DNA from: DATAVB01 sp040414495
Lineage (GTDB): Bacteria; Actinomycetota; Actinomycetes; Mycobacteriales; QHCD01
DNA: 64,000 nucleotides
Assembly: GCA_040414495.1 (NCBI GenBank)
Contig: JBEDUI010000083.1
Coordinates: forward strand, 62,001-126,000
Reading direction: 5' to 3'
The notes under the pieces were generated by a model, which worked only from the letters and a program-made list of their open reading frames with translations, was not told where the DNA came from and did no database searches. Below are positions 19,113 to 27,933 of this stretch, one piece after another. The number at the start of each line of letters is the position of its first letter. Positions within the stretch are counted from its first letter, which is position 1. The position numbers and the translations under genes are program-made.

Positions 19113-19877
19113 GTGACCGCGTACGGGTTTGTTGGGACCGGCGAAATCACCGCTGCCATCGTGCAGGGCCTGAGCGCCGGGGTCACCGATCCGCCCGCGA
19201 TCTTCCTGTCACCGCGTGGCCGGGCGGTCAGCCGCGAGCTGGCCGACCGATTCGCGAATGTGCACGTATGCGCCAGCAATCAGGAGGTGCTGGCGCATGC
19301 GCGCGCGGTCGTGCTGGCAGTGCGCCCGCCGCAAGCTCGCGAGGTCCTCGGGGAACTGTCGTTTCGGGCCGAGCACGTGCTGATCAGCGCGCTGGCCGGA
19401 GTACGGCTCTCCGACCTGCGGGCGTGGAGCACGCCGGCCGGTCACGTCGTACGGGCGATCCCGCTGCCGCACGCGGCTCAGCGGGCCAGCCGCACCGTCA
19501 TGTACCCCGACGGCGAGGTCGCCCGCGAACTGTTCGGACGGGTCGGTGACGTCCTGGTGGCCGGCGACGAGCAGGGCCTGAGGGCGTTCAGCGCCGTGAC
19601 GGCGACGTTCGCCGCGCATCTGGATTACCTGAACACGATCACGGGCTGGCTAACCGAGCACGGCGTCGAGGATGACCTCGCGAGCGCGTACACAATGCAC
19701 ATCTTCGGTCAGCTGGGCCAGTCCTTAGTGGACCGTCCGGAGTCCCTGATGGCGCTCACCGGAAAATACATGACGCCCGGCGGAATCAACGAGCAGCTGA
19801 TGAGCGACTTACGCCGCGAAGGTATGCCTGATGCCGTACGGCACGCCCTCGACCGAATCCTGAACCGACTGTCCTAA
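19113..19877 (+). CDS. pyrroline-5-carboxylate reductase-like protein (ProC family)
   Basis: 254 residues from the GTG at 19113 with GAGGATC upstream. The N-terminus YGFVGTGEITAAIVQGL is the ProC-type dinucleotide-binding motif; ALAGVRLSDL, VVRAIPLPHA and the C-terminal TGKYMTPGGINEQLM correspond to the ProC conserved blocks (PGG motif). It may reduce pyrroline-5-carboxylate or another cyclic imine. It lies 11 bp after the MocA-type gene and ends tail-to-tail with the zinc-ribbon gene, overlapping it by 4 bp. Having this as the terminal gene of a fab operon is unusual; it may be a second ProC paralogue. Confidence 0.8.
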   Translation: MTAYGFVGTGEITAAIVQGLSAGVTDPPAIFLSPRGRAVSRELADRFANVHVCASNQEVLAHARAVVLAVRPPQAREVLGELSFRAEHVLISALAGVRLSDLRAWSTPAGHVVRAIPLPHAAQRASRTVMYPDGEVARELFGRVGDVLVAGDEQGLRAFSAVTATFAAHLDYLNTITGWLTEHGVEDDLASAYTMHIFGQLGQSLVDRPESLMALTGKYMTPGGINEQLMSDLRREGMPDAVRHALDRILNRLS

Positions 19878-20668
19878 CAGGACACCTTGTTGACCTGTTC
19901 GCTGCCGACCAGATCGATCCGGTATTGCCCCTGATAACGAACGAGCGAGTACCTGATCGACCAGGTAAGGCAGCGATAACCGCCGCCGTACTGCGGCGCC
20001 TGCTCGCTGGTGAAGCCGACCGAGACGCGCAGCGACCCGTCGTTCTGTTCGGCGATCGCGTTGATGGAAATCGCGCTGTCGTGGCTGGTCTGGTACCCGT
20101 TGTAGGCATCGAGCGTGCCCCGGTCGGGTGTCGGGACCAGGGTGTCCCGCCAGCGCGCGTAGTCGTGGTGGTTGTTGATGGCGGTGAAATACCGGCTCAA
20201 CACGTCCATGGCCGCACTCACCTGCGGGCTGGCCCGAACCGCCGGCGCGAGCTGGATCGCCGCGTCACCCACTGATGCGGGCAATGTGATCGGCGCCTTG
20301 GGACTGGTATGGGTCGGGCTCGGTTGCAGCGGCACTGACGAGGCGAGCGAGGACGTGGGTCCCTTGTGGCCACCGCCGGCATTGGCTACGCCGACAACGA
20401 TTCCCACAATGATGACGAGCGCCGCGCCCAGCGCGACGGCCAACCGGCGACGCCGGCTCACCGGCCGCTCCGGCTGCTGGCCCAGTAGCTCGGCCTCCCC
20501 CAACGATTCCGTGTGACGGGATCGGGCCGGCGGCAGTTCGCGTTTGGGCTCCTCCTCGGCTCCCCATGTCGCCAGCTCCGGTACGGCCGCACCAGCGGCG
20601 AGGCCACAGCGCGGGCAGTACCGCGAGTCCTCGGGCAGCGGCGTCGTACAGCCCTGACAGTTCGTCAT
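19874..20668 (-). CDS. zinc-ribbon, single-pass membrane protein
   Basis: 264 residues. An N-terminal zinc ribbon (CQGC at about 4-7 and CPRC at about 18-21) faces the cytoplasm, followed by an acidic linker, a basic stop (RRRRLAVAL) and one transmembrane helix (about 75-95). A Ser/Thr/Pro-rich stalk and an extracytoplasmic domain (about 130-264) with an NTF2-like look (RYFTAINNHHDYARWRDTL) complete it. Two cysteines (YRCLTW, VSC at the end) could pair. The substrate or partner is unknown. It overlaps the polytopic membrane protein gene upstream by 4 bp, so the two are probably one unit. Confidence 0.75.
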   Translation of the reverse strand: MTNCQGCTTPLPEDSRYCPRCGLAAGAAVPELATWGAEEEPKRELPPARSRHTESLGEAELLGQQPERPVSRRRRLAVALGAALVIIVGIVVGVANAGGGHKGPTSSLASSVPLQPSPTHTSPKAPITLPASVGDAAIQLAPAVRASPQVSAAMDVLSRYFTAINNHHDYARWRDTLVPTPDRGTLDAYNGYQTSHDSAISINAIAEQNDGSLRVSVGFTSEQAPQYGGGYRCLTWSIRYSLVRYQGQYRIDLVGSEQVNKVSC

Positions 20669-21825
20669 GACCGCGGCCGATCGACGACCGGATCAGCCAG
20701 CGGCCGCTGCGCGAACAGCGCCGCCAACCGGGGTGCGGCCGTACCAAGCGCCGCTCCCCACGCCGCCGGTACCAGCACCGCGGCCCACAACGGCGCCGCC
20801 ACCATGGCCCGCTCGCCCCCGGCCGGCCGCGGGTCGACACCGAACCGGCCCAGCCCGTACACCACCAGCCCCAGGACGCCAAAGGCGCCGGCCGTGGCCA
20901 ACGTTCCGACCCGCGGATCCCGTCGGGCGGCCACGATCCCGGCCGTGAGCAGTGTGGCCAACGCCAGCACCGGAGCGAACGCCAGGACTGGCACGCTGCG
21001 CGCGGCGTCCAGCAGCGTCGCCGTCCCGCTCAACGAGAACCCACCCAGCGCACCGGAGAAATGCAGCGGGACGCCGAGGCCGAGCAACGCCACGTCGCCG
21101 ATCAGCGCCGGCGCCAACAGCAGGCCGAGGGTCGCGGTGAGTCCGGGCGGCATCGGACCGCCGACCAGCAGGGCGTCGATCGCGCCGAGGTTGGGATTTG
21201 CCAGGGCCACCACGAGCAGCGCGAGTACGCCCACTGCCAACAGGCCGGTGGCCGCGATCAGGCCGATCCGCAGCGCGGCCGCGAGCTGGCCCGAGCGGCG
21301 GATGAGCACCGCAACCGCCGCTGAGCAGCCACCCAGCACGGCCGCGCCGATCGGCGTTGCTACCAGTCCGGGCGCAAGCGTGCCGGAGGGCAGGGAGGTC
21401 CGGGCGGCGACCGCCAGCAGCAGGCCGAGGACGGCGAAGCAGCCGGCGACCGTAGCGACGAGCGGGCCGAGTCGATCAGCGCCCCGCAGCGACCAGCCGA
21501 CCACGATGGCGGTGATGACGGTGAGGGTCAGCGGCATCGCGGTGATGGTGAGGTGCCGGGTCGGGCTGCCGCTGGCGTCGGGCGGGCCGAGCAGGCCGCG
21601 ACTCGCCAACGCCGACACGTGCCCGGCGACAGGCCCGTCGACATGCAGCGTCCCGCCCAACGCCAATGCGGCCAGCAGTAATGGCAGCCGCCAGGCCAAC
21701 GCCGACGGCGGCGCGCTCGGCAGGGTGAGCAACAGGCCGACGGCAGCGCAGGTCGCGCTGACCAGGAGCGCGAGCGCGGCAAAACCGACGCTCCGGCCCA
21801 GACTGCTACTCCACACGCTGAACAC
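20665..21825 (-). CDS. polytopic membrane protein of unknown function
   Basis: 386 residues, mostly Ala, Leu, Val and Gly in about 10-12 hydrophobic helices; no recognisable enzyme motif. The start is a GTG at 21825 with no clear ribosome site. Its 4-bp overlap with the zinc-ribbon protein gene suggests the two work together at the membrane, the zinc ribbon perhaps as a sensory or docking part (inference). Confidence 0.7.
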   Translation of the reverse strand: MFSVWSSSLGRSVGFAALALLVSATCAAVGLLLTLPSAPPSALAWRLPLLLAALALGGTLHVDGPVAGHVSALASRGLLGPPDASGSPTRHLTITAMPLTLTVITAIVVGWSLRGADRLGPLVATVAGCFAVLGLLLAVAARTSLPSGTLAPGLVATPIGAAVLGGCSAAVAVLIRRSGQLAAALRIGLIAATGLLAVGVLALLVVALANPNLGAIDALLVGGPMPPGLTATLGLLLAPALIGDVALLGLGVPLHFSGALGGFSLSGTATLLDAARSVPVLAFAPVLALATLLTAGIVAARRDPRVGTLATAGAFGVLGLVVYGLGRFGVDPRPAGGERAMVAAPLWAAVLVPAAWGAALGTAAPRLAALFAQRPLADPVVDRPRS

Positions 21826-21938
21826 AGTAGGGCAGAGAGCGGCCCGACCTGTCCCGTTCGTTGCGGTCCGACCCGGTGCGTACCAAATATCGGTCGACGT
21901 GATCTATATCAGGGTCACCGGCGTGCAGCCGACTTTGA

Positions 21939-21990
21939 GTTCAGCCGCGTTGATTCAGCCGTGTTTGGTTCAGCCGGGTTGGTTCAGCCG
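21939..21990. repeat. GTTCAGCCG direct repeats, four copies
   Basis: GTTCAGCCG or GATTCAGCCG recurs at about 21939, 21953, 21967 and 21982 with 14-15 bp spacing. The last copy contains the DUF3145 stop codon. The other strand reads CGGCTGAAC, so the repeats follow DUF3145 in its transcription direction. Confidence 0.7.
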
Positions 21991-22475
21991 ACCTGGTGCA
22001 GCCACGCCACCTCGGCCCCGTCGCCGGCATGCCGGAACGGCTCCAGCTCGGCGTCCCAGGCCAAGCCCAGGGCAGTGTCAATGGCGTGGGTGAAGTCGTC
22101 GGCGCTGGCGCATTCGGCCCGGATCGCCCGCAGTTGCTGCTCGCCGACCAGCAGGTCGCCGTTGGCTCCGGTGATGGCCCGGTGCACCCCGCGGCCGGGT
22201 ACGAACATGATCCGCTCGCCGTCGCAGCCGGGGCTGGCGTCCTCGGTCACCTCGAAGCGCAGCATCGGCCAGGCCCGCAGCGCGGTCGCGAGCTTGCCGG
22301 CCGTGCCGGACGCGCCGGTCCAGGCACACTCGGCTCGCAGTGCGCCGGGCGAGGCTTCCTGCGCGGTCCACGGCAACGACACCGGCGTGCCGAGGACAGA
22401 CGAGATCGCCCACTCGGCATGTGGACACACCGCCGGTGGGCAAGAGTGGACGTATACGACGCCATGACTTGCCAC
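21984..22475 (-). CDS. DUF3145 family protein
   Basis: 163 residues. MASHGVVYVHSCPPAVCPHAEWA with WTAQEASPGALRAECAW and FVPGRGVHRAITGANGDLLV marks it as DUF3145, a family restricted to actinobacteria and usually encoded beside the fab operon, as here. Function is unknown. Three cysteines occur in the first 20 residues. It is soluble, with no signal peptide. Confidence 0.9.
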   Translation of the reverse strand: MASHGVVYVHSCPPAVCPHAEWAISSVLGTPVSLPWTAQEASPGALRAECAWTGASGTAGKLATALRAWPMLRFEVTEDASPGCDGERIMFVPGRGVHRAITGANGDLLVGEQQLRAIRAECASADDFTHAIDTALGLAWDAELEPFRHAGDGAEVAWLHQVG

Positions 22476-22590
22476 GGTGACCTCCAGTCGACGAGGGACG
22501 CCTTCCCCGACGGCCTCGTTCGGAAGTACCGTGCCGAGCCATTGTGCCTGGTGTGATCAATGGTGCGCCAGTGAGGGTCCCTCATTTACG

Positions 22591-22664
22591 TGTTGATCAT
22601 GAGGTTTCCTGCCCGACACGCCGACGACACGCCGATAGAGCCGCCGGGAACTTCATGATCAACA
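22591..22664. repeat. long palindrome P6 with conserved interior (GTTGATCATGA subtype)
   Basis: 19-bp arms at 22591-22609 and 22646-22664 (TGTTGATCATGAGGTTTCC and its near complement) pair with two mismatches. The 36-bp interior contains CGACACGCCGACGACACGCC. The same arms and the same interior recur at 52815-52888 (P7). P6 lies between the start of DUF3145 and the stop of the sugar-binding lipoprotein gene, i.e. at the 3' end of the latter. Confidence 0.9.
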
Positions 22665-22721
22665 AGAGACCGGGGGGTGTGAATCGAGAGGCCAGATCTG
22701 TCTAGCGGCCGGTCCAGCCCG

Positions 22722-23996
22722 CTACTGGCCGAGGCGGGTCAGTTCTTTTTGGACAGTCTTGGCCGCGACCTGGAGTTCCTTATTTGCATCGGCGCCCTTT
22801 TTCACGATGTTGGTCAACGCGCCCTGGTACGCGGTGGTCATGACCGGTGTCCACAGTGGAGGCGAGGCCGGGTGGGCGTACCGGTTCGAGTACGAGACGG
22901 CGTCCGCGGCCGGGCCGCTCTTCAGCTTTCGAGCGGTAGACGCGATGCTCCGGCGCGGCGGTAGGTGGAATCCGTAATTGAGGTTGAAATCCTCTTGGTA
23001 CGTGGTCTGGTCGATCCAGAGCCACTTGATGAACTTCTTGGCCTCGTCCTGCTGTGTGCTTTTGCCACTGACCATTGCGGCGTACGTGCCGATCGGGACC
23101 GACGCCCCTCCCCTGCTGTCCAATTCCGGGAACGGCAGCACGCCGAAATCGTCGCCGAACTTCTGCTGGATCGCCGGCATCGCCCATAGACCGGTCCACT
23201 GCATTGCCGCCAGCCCCTGGGTGAACGCCGACGGGTCGGACCAATCGGTCGGCGCACCGAGCAACAGATGACCGCTGTTATAGAGCGAACGCAGTTCGCC
23301 GATGGCACTGGCTGCGCGCGGGTCGTCGAATCCGGCGCTGCGGCCGTCGCTGGAAAGCAGGTCCAATCCGGCCGACCACAACAGCGGCCCGCCCAGTGGC
23401 GTGATCGTGCCGCTGCCGTCGGAATCGACGAAGTTGCCGACGAACAAGCCCTTCACCGATTTTGTGGTCAACGCCTTGGCCGCCTCGGCCAGCTCGTCCA
23501 GTGTGGACGGTGGCTTGATCTTCGCCTTGTCCAGCAGGCTTTTGCGGTAATACAGCAGCTGCATGTCCTCCACCATCGGGATGCCGTACAGGCGTCCGTC
23601 GACAGTGTTGGTGGCCAGGGTCGCCTCGACGAAATCGCTCCTGGCCGCGCCGATTACGTCATCGAGCGGGATGACTTCCTTGGCCTGCACCAACTCGACG
23701 TTCAGCTGGTCCTCGAAGACGTCCGGGCCGGCGGTTCCCAGCAGGCCGGAGGACAGCGCGCTGACGTACTGACCACGAATCCAGCGCACGTTGACCTTGG
23801 CCTTGGTGTACCTGGCCGCGTAGCGCTTCGCTGCCTGCTCGGTGCCCTTTTCCCCGTACGCGTGGTACCACTGCGACAACGTGCCCGATCCCGAACCGCC
23901 CGCGCCGCCGTGGTTGGAGCCGCAGGCCGCCAGCGCGCCCAGCATCGCCAACCCGCCGCTGCCGCGCAGGAATGCGCGCCGGCTCGATCTGGTCAT
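22722..23996 (-). CDS. sugar ABC transporter substrate-binding lipoprotein (family 1, Tat signal), orphan
   Basis: 424 residues. The N-terminus has a twin-arginine motif (SSRRAFLRG) and a lipobox ending at C25 (ALAAC), so it is likely exported folded by Tat and lipidated. The mature protein is an SBP_bac_1 fold: YAARYTKAKVNVRWIRGQYV, GIPMVEDMQLLYYRKSLLDK and the aromatic-rich AMQWTGLWAM. It should bind an oligosaccharide or related solute outside the cell. No permease or ATPase gene is adjacent, so it must either share a transporter encoded elsewhere or act as a sensor. Confidence 0.85.
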   Translation of the reverse strand: MTRSSRRAFLRGSGGLAMLGALAACGSNHGGAGGSGSGTLSQWYHAYGEKGTEQAAKRYAARYTKAKVNVRWIRGQYVSALSSGLLGTAGPDVFEDQLNVELVQAKEVIPLDDVIGAARSDFVEATLATNTVDGRLYGIPMVEDMQLLYYRKSLLDKAKIKPPSTLDELAEAAKALTTKSVKGLFVGNFVDSDGSGTITPLGGPLLWSAGLDLLSSDGRSAGFDDPRAASAIGELRSLYNSGHLLLGAPTDWSDPSAFTQGLAAMQWTGLWAMPAIQQKFGDDFGVLPFPELDSRGGASVPIGTYAAMVSGKSTQQDEAKKFIKWLWIDQTTYQEDFNLNYGFHLPPRRSIASTARKLKSGPAADAVSYSNRYAHPASPPLWTPVMTTAYQGALTNIVKKGADANKELQVAAKTVQKELTRLGQ

Positions 23997-24043
23997 GGCG
24001 GCCGTACCTCCGAATCCGACACCAAGGACGATCCGACAATAGT

Positions 24044-24085
24044 GAGCCCGCCCGGTGCACCTTGGTGGGCGCGCCGGGCGGGCTC
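24044..24085 (-). terminator. terminator of the MMPL gene
   Basis: Perfect 12-bp arms GAGCCCGCCCGG (24044-24055) and CCGGGCGGGCTC (24074-24085) with an 18-nt loop, beginning 17 bp after the MMPL stop. The sequence beyond on the minus strand is ACTATTGTCGG, with only a short T-run. Confidence 0.75.
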
Positions 24086-24101
24086 TATGTGTCGAGAATC
24101 G

Positions 24102-26255
24102 CTAGTGCAGATCCGCCACCGGTTCGCGGTGCGGCGGCTCGGGCAACCGATCGGCCTCGCGGGCCTGATCGGCGTGCCCCGGCCACCAGGCCCTGTGCCC
24201 GATCAACGCGGTGAGGCTCGGCGTGAAGAACATCGCCATCACGAACGCCGCCACCGCGATACCGAAGCCGAGCGCAAAACCCATCTCGGCCAGCAGCGAA
24301 TTACCGGCCAACGCCAGCGAGCTGAACGACCCGGCCAGGATCAGACCGGCCGCCGCCACGGTCGGACCGGCGTGCTTGACCGCGATCGCGGCCGCCTCCC
24401 GCGGCGAACGGCCTTCCCGCGCCTCCTCGCGCAGTCGGGAGACCATCAGGATGTTGTAGTCCGTACCGAGCGCGACCACGAACATGTACATGATGATCGG
24501 CAGCATGAACAGCAGCCCCGACTCGCCGCGCACATTCTGGAAGATCAACGTGGTGGCGCCGAGGGTGGCCGCGAAGCCAAGCCCGACCGAGGCCATCAGG
24601 TACCACGGGGCGACCAGACTGCGCAGCTGCAAGCCGAGGATCAGCATGATCAGCAGCGCGGCGGTGATGAACACGACCACGTAGTCGCGGTTCATCGCGG
24701 CGTGGATGTCGACGTAGACCGAGGTCGTGCCGCCGACCAGCGCGGTCGACCCGGCCGGCGCGTCCCGATGGGCTACGTCCCGCAGCGGTCCCTTGACCGT
24801 CGCCAACGCCTTGTCCGAGGCCGGGTCGTTGGCCAGGGTGACGGTGTAGTCGGCCGTCGCCTTGTCCTTGGACAGCACCGGCGTGGCGACTTCACCCACT
24901 CCGCTCACGCCCTTGAGCTGCTGACGGTAGGTCGTCAGCGCGGCCTTGGACAGTTGACCGGAGCCGGCGTGCACGTAGACGTGGGTCGGGTCGGTGGCGC
25001 CCGAGGGCAGACCCTTCTCCAGATCAGTCAGAGCCACCTGCGACTCGGCCGTCTTGGAGGTGGAACCCGCAGCCAGATCGAAGGTCGGGTTGAAGCCCAG
25101 CGCGCCCAGCGCCAGCGCGACCATCACCACACCGGAGACGCCGGCGTAGATCGCCGGCCGCTTGCCGAGCCGCTGACCGATCGCGTTGAACCGGGCGCCG
25201 GTCGGCTCCTTCTTCCAGGCCTTGGACGGCCAGAACACCTTCGTGCCCAACAGCGAGACCACCGCCGGCACCAGGGTCAGACCCGCGAGCAGGGTCACCG
25301 CGACGGCGATCGCCAGCGCCGGGCCCATCGAGCGCAGGAACGCCAGCGACGACAGGGTCAGGGCCAGGAACGCGATGATGACCACACCGGCGGCCGAGGC
25401 GATCGCCTCGCCGACCCGGGTGACAGCCTGCACCATCGCGGTCTTCGGGTCCTCACCCATCCGCAGCCGTTCCCGGTACCGGAACATCAGGAACAGGATG
25501 TAGTCCGTACCGATACCGAACAGGACCACGATCAGCAGCTGGCTGATCGAGGGATCGGTCTTGAGGTCCAACGCATTGCTGATATCGGCGATCAGGCCGT
25601 TGGCGACCTGCGAGACGATCGCGATCAACACGACCGGCAGCAACGCGATGATCGGGCTACGGAAGATCACCAGCAGCAGGATGAGAATCAGCCCGATGGT
25701 GGCGATGAAAACGATCGCATCGGCGCTGTTGCCAGAATTTCGCTGGTCATAGCTCTGCGCCACCGAGCCGGTGGTACCGACCTTCAGATCAGTCCCGCTG
25801 ATCATCGGCTTGACGTCATCGCGCAGCGTTTTGATGGAGTCGATGACCTTGTCGTCGTTCGACCCGCCGTTCAGCTGTGGCATCTGAATGCCGACCGTCT
25901 GTACCAGCCGGTTGGGTGAGGCCTCGCCAGGGATCACCTGTTGGATGTAGCGAATGTGCTTGGCCTTGATCTGGCCGGCGATCTGGGTGATCTTGGCCGA
26001 ATCCGCCGTGGTCAGCTTCGCGCCATCCGAGCGCTCGAAGACCATGATCGCCGACGGCGTGAACGCCGCCGGAAATGCCTTGTCCTGTAGCTGGATTGCC
26101 TTGATCGACTCGTAATGCTTAGGTAGGAAGTCGCTCTCCTGGCTGGTGCTGGTGAGCTTGGACGAGAAGCCGATGATGGCGACCGCCGCGACCAACCACA
26201 CGGCGATGACACGCCACGGGTGCGCGACGACGACGCGTCCCAATCGGGCAAACAT
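24102..26255 (-). CDS. MMPL family (RND superfamily) membrane exporter
   Basis: 717 residues from the ATG at 26255, preceded by GGGGGAACC; an in-frame ATG at 26270 would remove that ribosome site. There are two RND repeats: TM1 at about 15-35, an extracytoplasmic domain (about 40-180), five or so helices, then a second large loop (about 400-520) and a final helical bundle. GTDYILFLMFRYRERL and GTDYNILMVSRLREEAREG are the paired TM4/TM10-type motifs with the proton-relay Asp/Tyr. It probably exports a lipid or hydrophobic compound using the proton gradient. The family (mycobacterial MmpL, actinorhodin ActII-3 type) is common near cell-envelope or antibiotic genes, but none is adjacent here. 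Confidence 0.9.
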   Translation of the reverse strand: MFARLGRVVVAHPWRVIAVWLVAAVAIIGFSSKLTSTSQESDFLPKHYESIKAIQLQDKAFPAAFTPSAIMVFERSDGAKLTTADSAKITQIAGQIKAKHIRYIQQVIPGEASPNRLVQTVGIQMPQLNGGSNDDKVIDSIKTLRDDVKPMISGTDLKVGTTGSVAQSYDQRNSGNSADAIVFIATIGLILILLLVIFRSPIIALLPVVLIAIVSQVANGLIADISNALDLKTDPSISQLLIVVLFGIGTDYILFLMFRYRERLRMGEDPKTAMVQAVTRVGEAIASAAGVVIIAFLALTLSSLAFLRSMGPALAIAVAVTLLAGLTLVPAVVSLLGTKVFWPSKAWKKEPTGARFNAIGQRLGKRPAIYAGVSGVVMVALALGALGFNPTFDLAAGSTSKTAESQVALTDLEKGLPSGATDPTHVYVHAGSGQLSKAALTTYRQQLKGVSGVGEVATPVLSKDKATADYTVTLANDPASDKALATVKGPLRDVAHRDAPAGSTALVGGTTSVYVDIHAAMNRDYVVVFITAALLIMLILGLQLRSLVAPWYLMASVGLGFAATLGATTLIFQNVRGESGLLFMLPIIMYMFVVALGTDYNILMVSRLREEAREGRSPREAAAIAVKHAGPTVAAAGLILAGSFSSLALAGNSLLAEMGFALGFGIAVAAFVMAMFFTPSLTALIGHRAWWPGHADQAREADRLPEPPHREPVADLH

Positions 26256-26595
26256 CTTTGGTTCCCCCATGCGATGACAGGTGAAATCGACAGTATGGAT
26301 TCCGGGTGAAACTCGTGCCGCCGGCCGAGGTTGCGAACAGTGGTCCCACCCTGTCGCGCCGCCGGTTTTGTTGTTCTACGTGTGGAGCGGGCCAAAACAG
26401 TACTGATACCTACGAAGGACGGATGAGGTCCGTTCCCAGCTGTGATCCTCCCGACTCATCGCTGAGAACATGCTGAGATCGCGCACGGCGAACATCACAC
26501 TTTCCGGTCCCCGCAGACACGGTACGGGCGAGCCCGGCGCGGACACAGTGGATTTAGCCCCCGAGTTGAGGTGGGGCCAGCTCCACCGCGGTTGT
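26256..26595. other. intergenic region between the EspI-like ATPase and the MMPL gene
   Basis: 340 bp with no credible gene. It should carry the MMPL promoter. Near the EspI-like gene's 3' end there is a short hairpin, GGTGG and CCACC around GGCCAGCT (about 26571-26588), which may be a weak terminator. Confidence 0.5.
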
Positions 26596-27792
26596 CTAGC
26601 GGCCCCTCGCGAAACCGGTGGCGACCTTGGCCGTGAGCTCGATGTACGCCCGCTTGGTCCGACCCGAGAGGGCATCCCAGTCGAACCAACCACCGCCGAC
26701 GAGGCTGCGCTCGTGCGGAATGACCACTACGCCCCGGCACCGCTGTTTGAACGCCGACTCGAGCGCCGGGATCGGCACCTGGTCCCCGCCGGGCGCCTTG
26801 ACGATCGCCACGATCGCGTTCTCCACGAGCTTCCCGTAGCCGCGCTGCTCGACCGTCTCGAGCGTCTCCCAGGCCAGGCCGGCAACGTCCTGAGCGGTCG
26901 AGGCGGCGATAACCAGCGTGTCGGTCAACTCGAGGACCGACTCGACGACCGGGTTGGTCAGGTCGATGCCGGTGTCGGTGATGATCACCTGGCGGAACGC
27001 CCGGACGACCTGCTGCACGGTCCGGTACTCATCCGGTGTGAACGCCCGGGCCTTCACCGGATCGCGGTCGGAGGCGATGACCTCGAACCGGGACGGCGCC
27101 TGATTGGTGAACCGGCGCAGCTCGTTGTCGCCGGTGATGCGCTCGAGGTTGTCCAGTAGGTCGCGGACGGTGTACGTGTGCTCCTGGCCGACCCGCTGGG
27201 CCAGGTTGCCGCGGTCGGGGTTGGCGTCGATGCCGATGCAGCGGTCCCGGCGGTAGGTCGCCAGGACCGTACCCAGGGCCATGGCCGTGGTGGTCTTACC
27301 GGCGCCGCCCTTGACGTTCATCGTGGTGATCGAGTGCGTGCCGACCGGGGTGCGGACCTTGCCCAGCCACTGCTCCAACTCCCACTCGGCCGAGGAGAGC
27401 CCGGGATTGATCGTCTTTCCGGACAGTCCGTACAGCGCCCCGCGCCAGCCGGACTTGGGCGCCTTGCGCTGCTGCGGGCGGGCGCCCGGCGGCGTCTCCC
27501 ACGGCGCGTACGTGAACTCTTCGGTACGCGGGGTCGGGTTCAGCTCTTCCGGCTCGTCGGCCGGTTGGTCGCTCCCGGACTCGTCCACTGCTCTGATCTG
27601 CAGCTCAGACTGAGCTTGGGTCGCGTCGTCCGGGGCCGCGTCGGGTACGGCCTCCGGTTGGGCCGATTGGGCCCGCTCGCGGGTGCCGGCGCGCCGGGGC
27701 ACGGCGACCACCCGAGCCCGCCGTGCGGAGGACTGCTCGCGTGTTTCCTGCGCGTCGCTGGTCGCGCGCTCGCGCTCGGTCGCCTCTGTCAC
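26596..27792 (-). CDS. MinD/ParA-like ATPase of the EspI type, orphan
   Basis: 398 residues from the GTG at 27792, preceded by GGGGGCAG; a longer frame reaches 27849. Residues 1-110 are charged, Pro/Gln-rich and probably disordered. The stretch GWRGALYGLSGKTINPGLSS leads into a deviant Walker A KGGAGKTTT (161-169) and then GIDANPDRGNLAQRV. This combination is what I remember from EspI (Rv3876) and related MinD-like ATPases of type VII secretion loci. No ESX structural gene is within the window, so a role in secretion is an inference from the family; a role in positioning or partitioning is an alternative. Confidence 0.8.
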   Translation of the reverse strand: MTEATERERATSDAQETREQSSARRARVVAVPRRAGTRERAQSAQPEAVPDAAPDDATQAQSELQIRAVDESGSDQPADEPEELNPTPRTEEFTYAPWETPPGARPQQRKAPKSGWRGALYGLSGKTINPGLSSAEWELEQWLGKVRTPVGTHSITTMNVKGGAGKTTTAMALGTVLATYRRDRCIGIDANPDRGNLAQRVGQEHTYTVRDLLDNLERITGDNELRRFTNQAPSRFEVIASDRDPVKARAFTPDEYRTVQQVVRAFRQVIITDTGIDLTNPVVESVLELTDTLVIAASTAQDVAGLAWETLETVEQRGYGKLVENAIVAIVKAPGGDQVPIPALESAFKQRCRGVVVIPHERSLVGGGWFDWDALSGRTKRAYIELTAKVATGFARGR

Positions 27793-27933
27793 CGGTCTGC
27801 CCCCAATCGAGACGTCGGCTCTCGGCAGAACGCCTATACACCACGGCACGCTACCGACGGGATACTCAGCGCCTCAAACGGTACGACAATACCGGCCGGT
27901 CCGTGACAAAGACCTGCCCGGTTCACCTGCCCG

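Noticed and set aside
23268..25919. Very long plus-strand frame (over 880 codons) opposite the binding-protein and MMPL genes
   Set aside because: It is an antisense shadow: low-complexity Arg/Gln/His-rich translation without motifs, while the minus strand codes for clear RND and SBP families.
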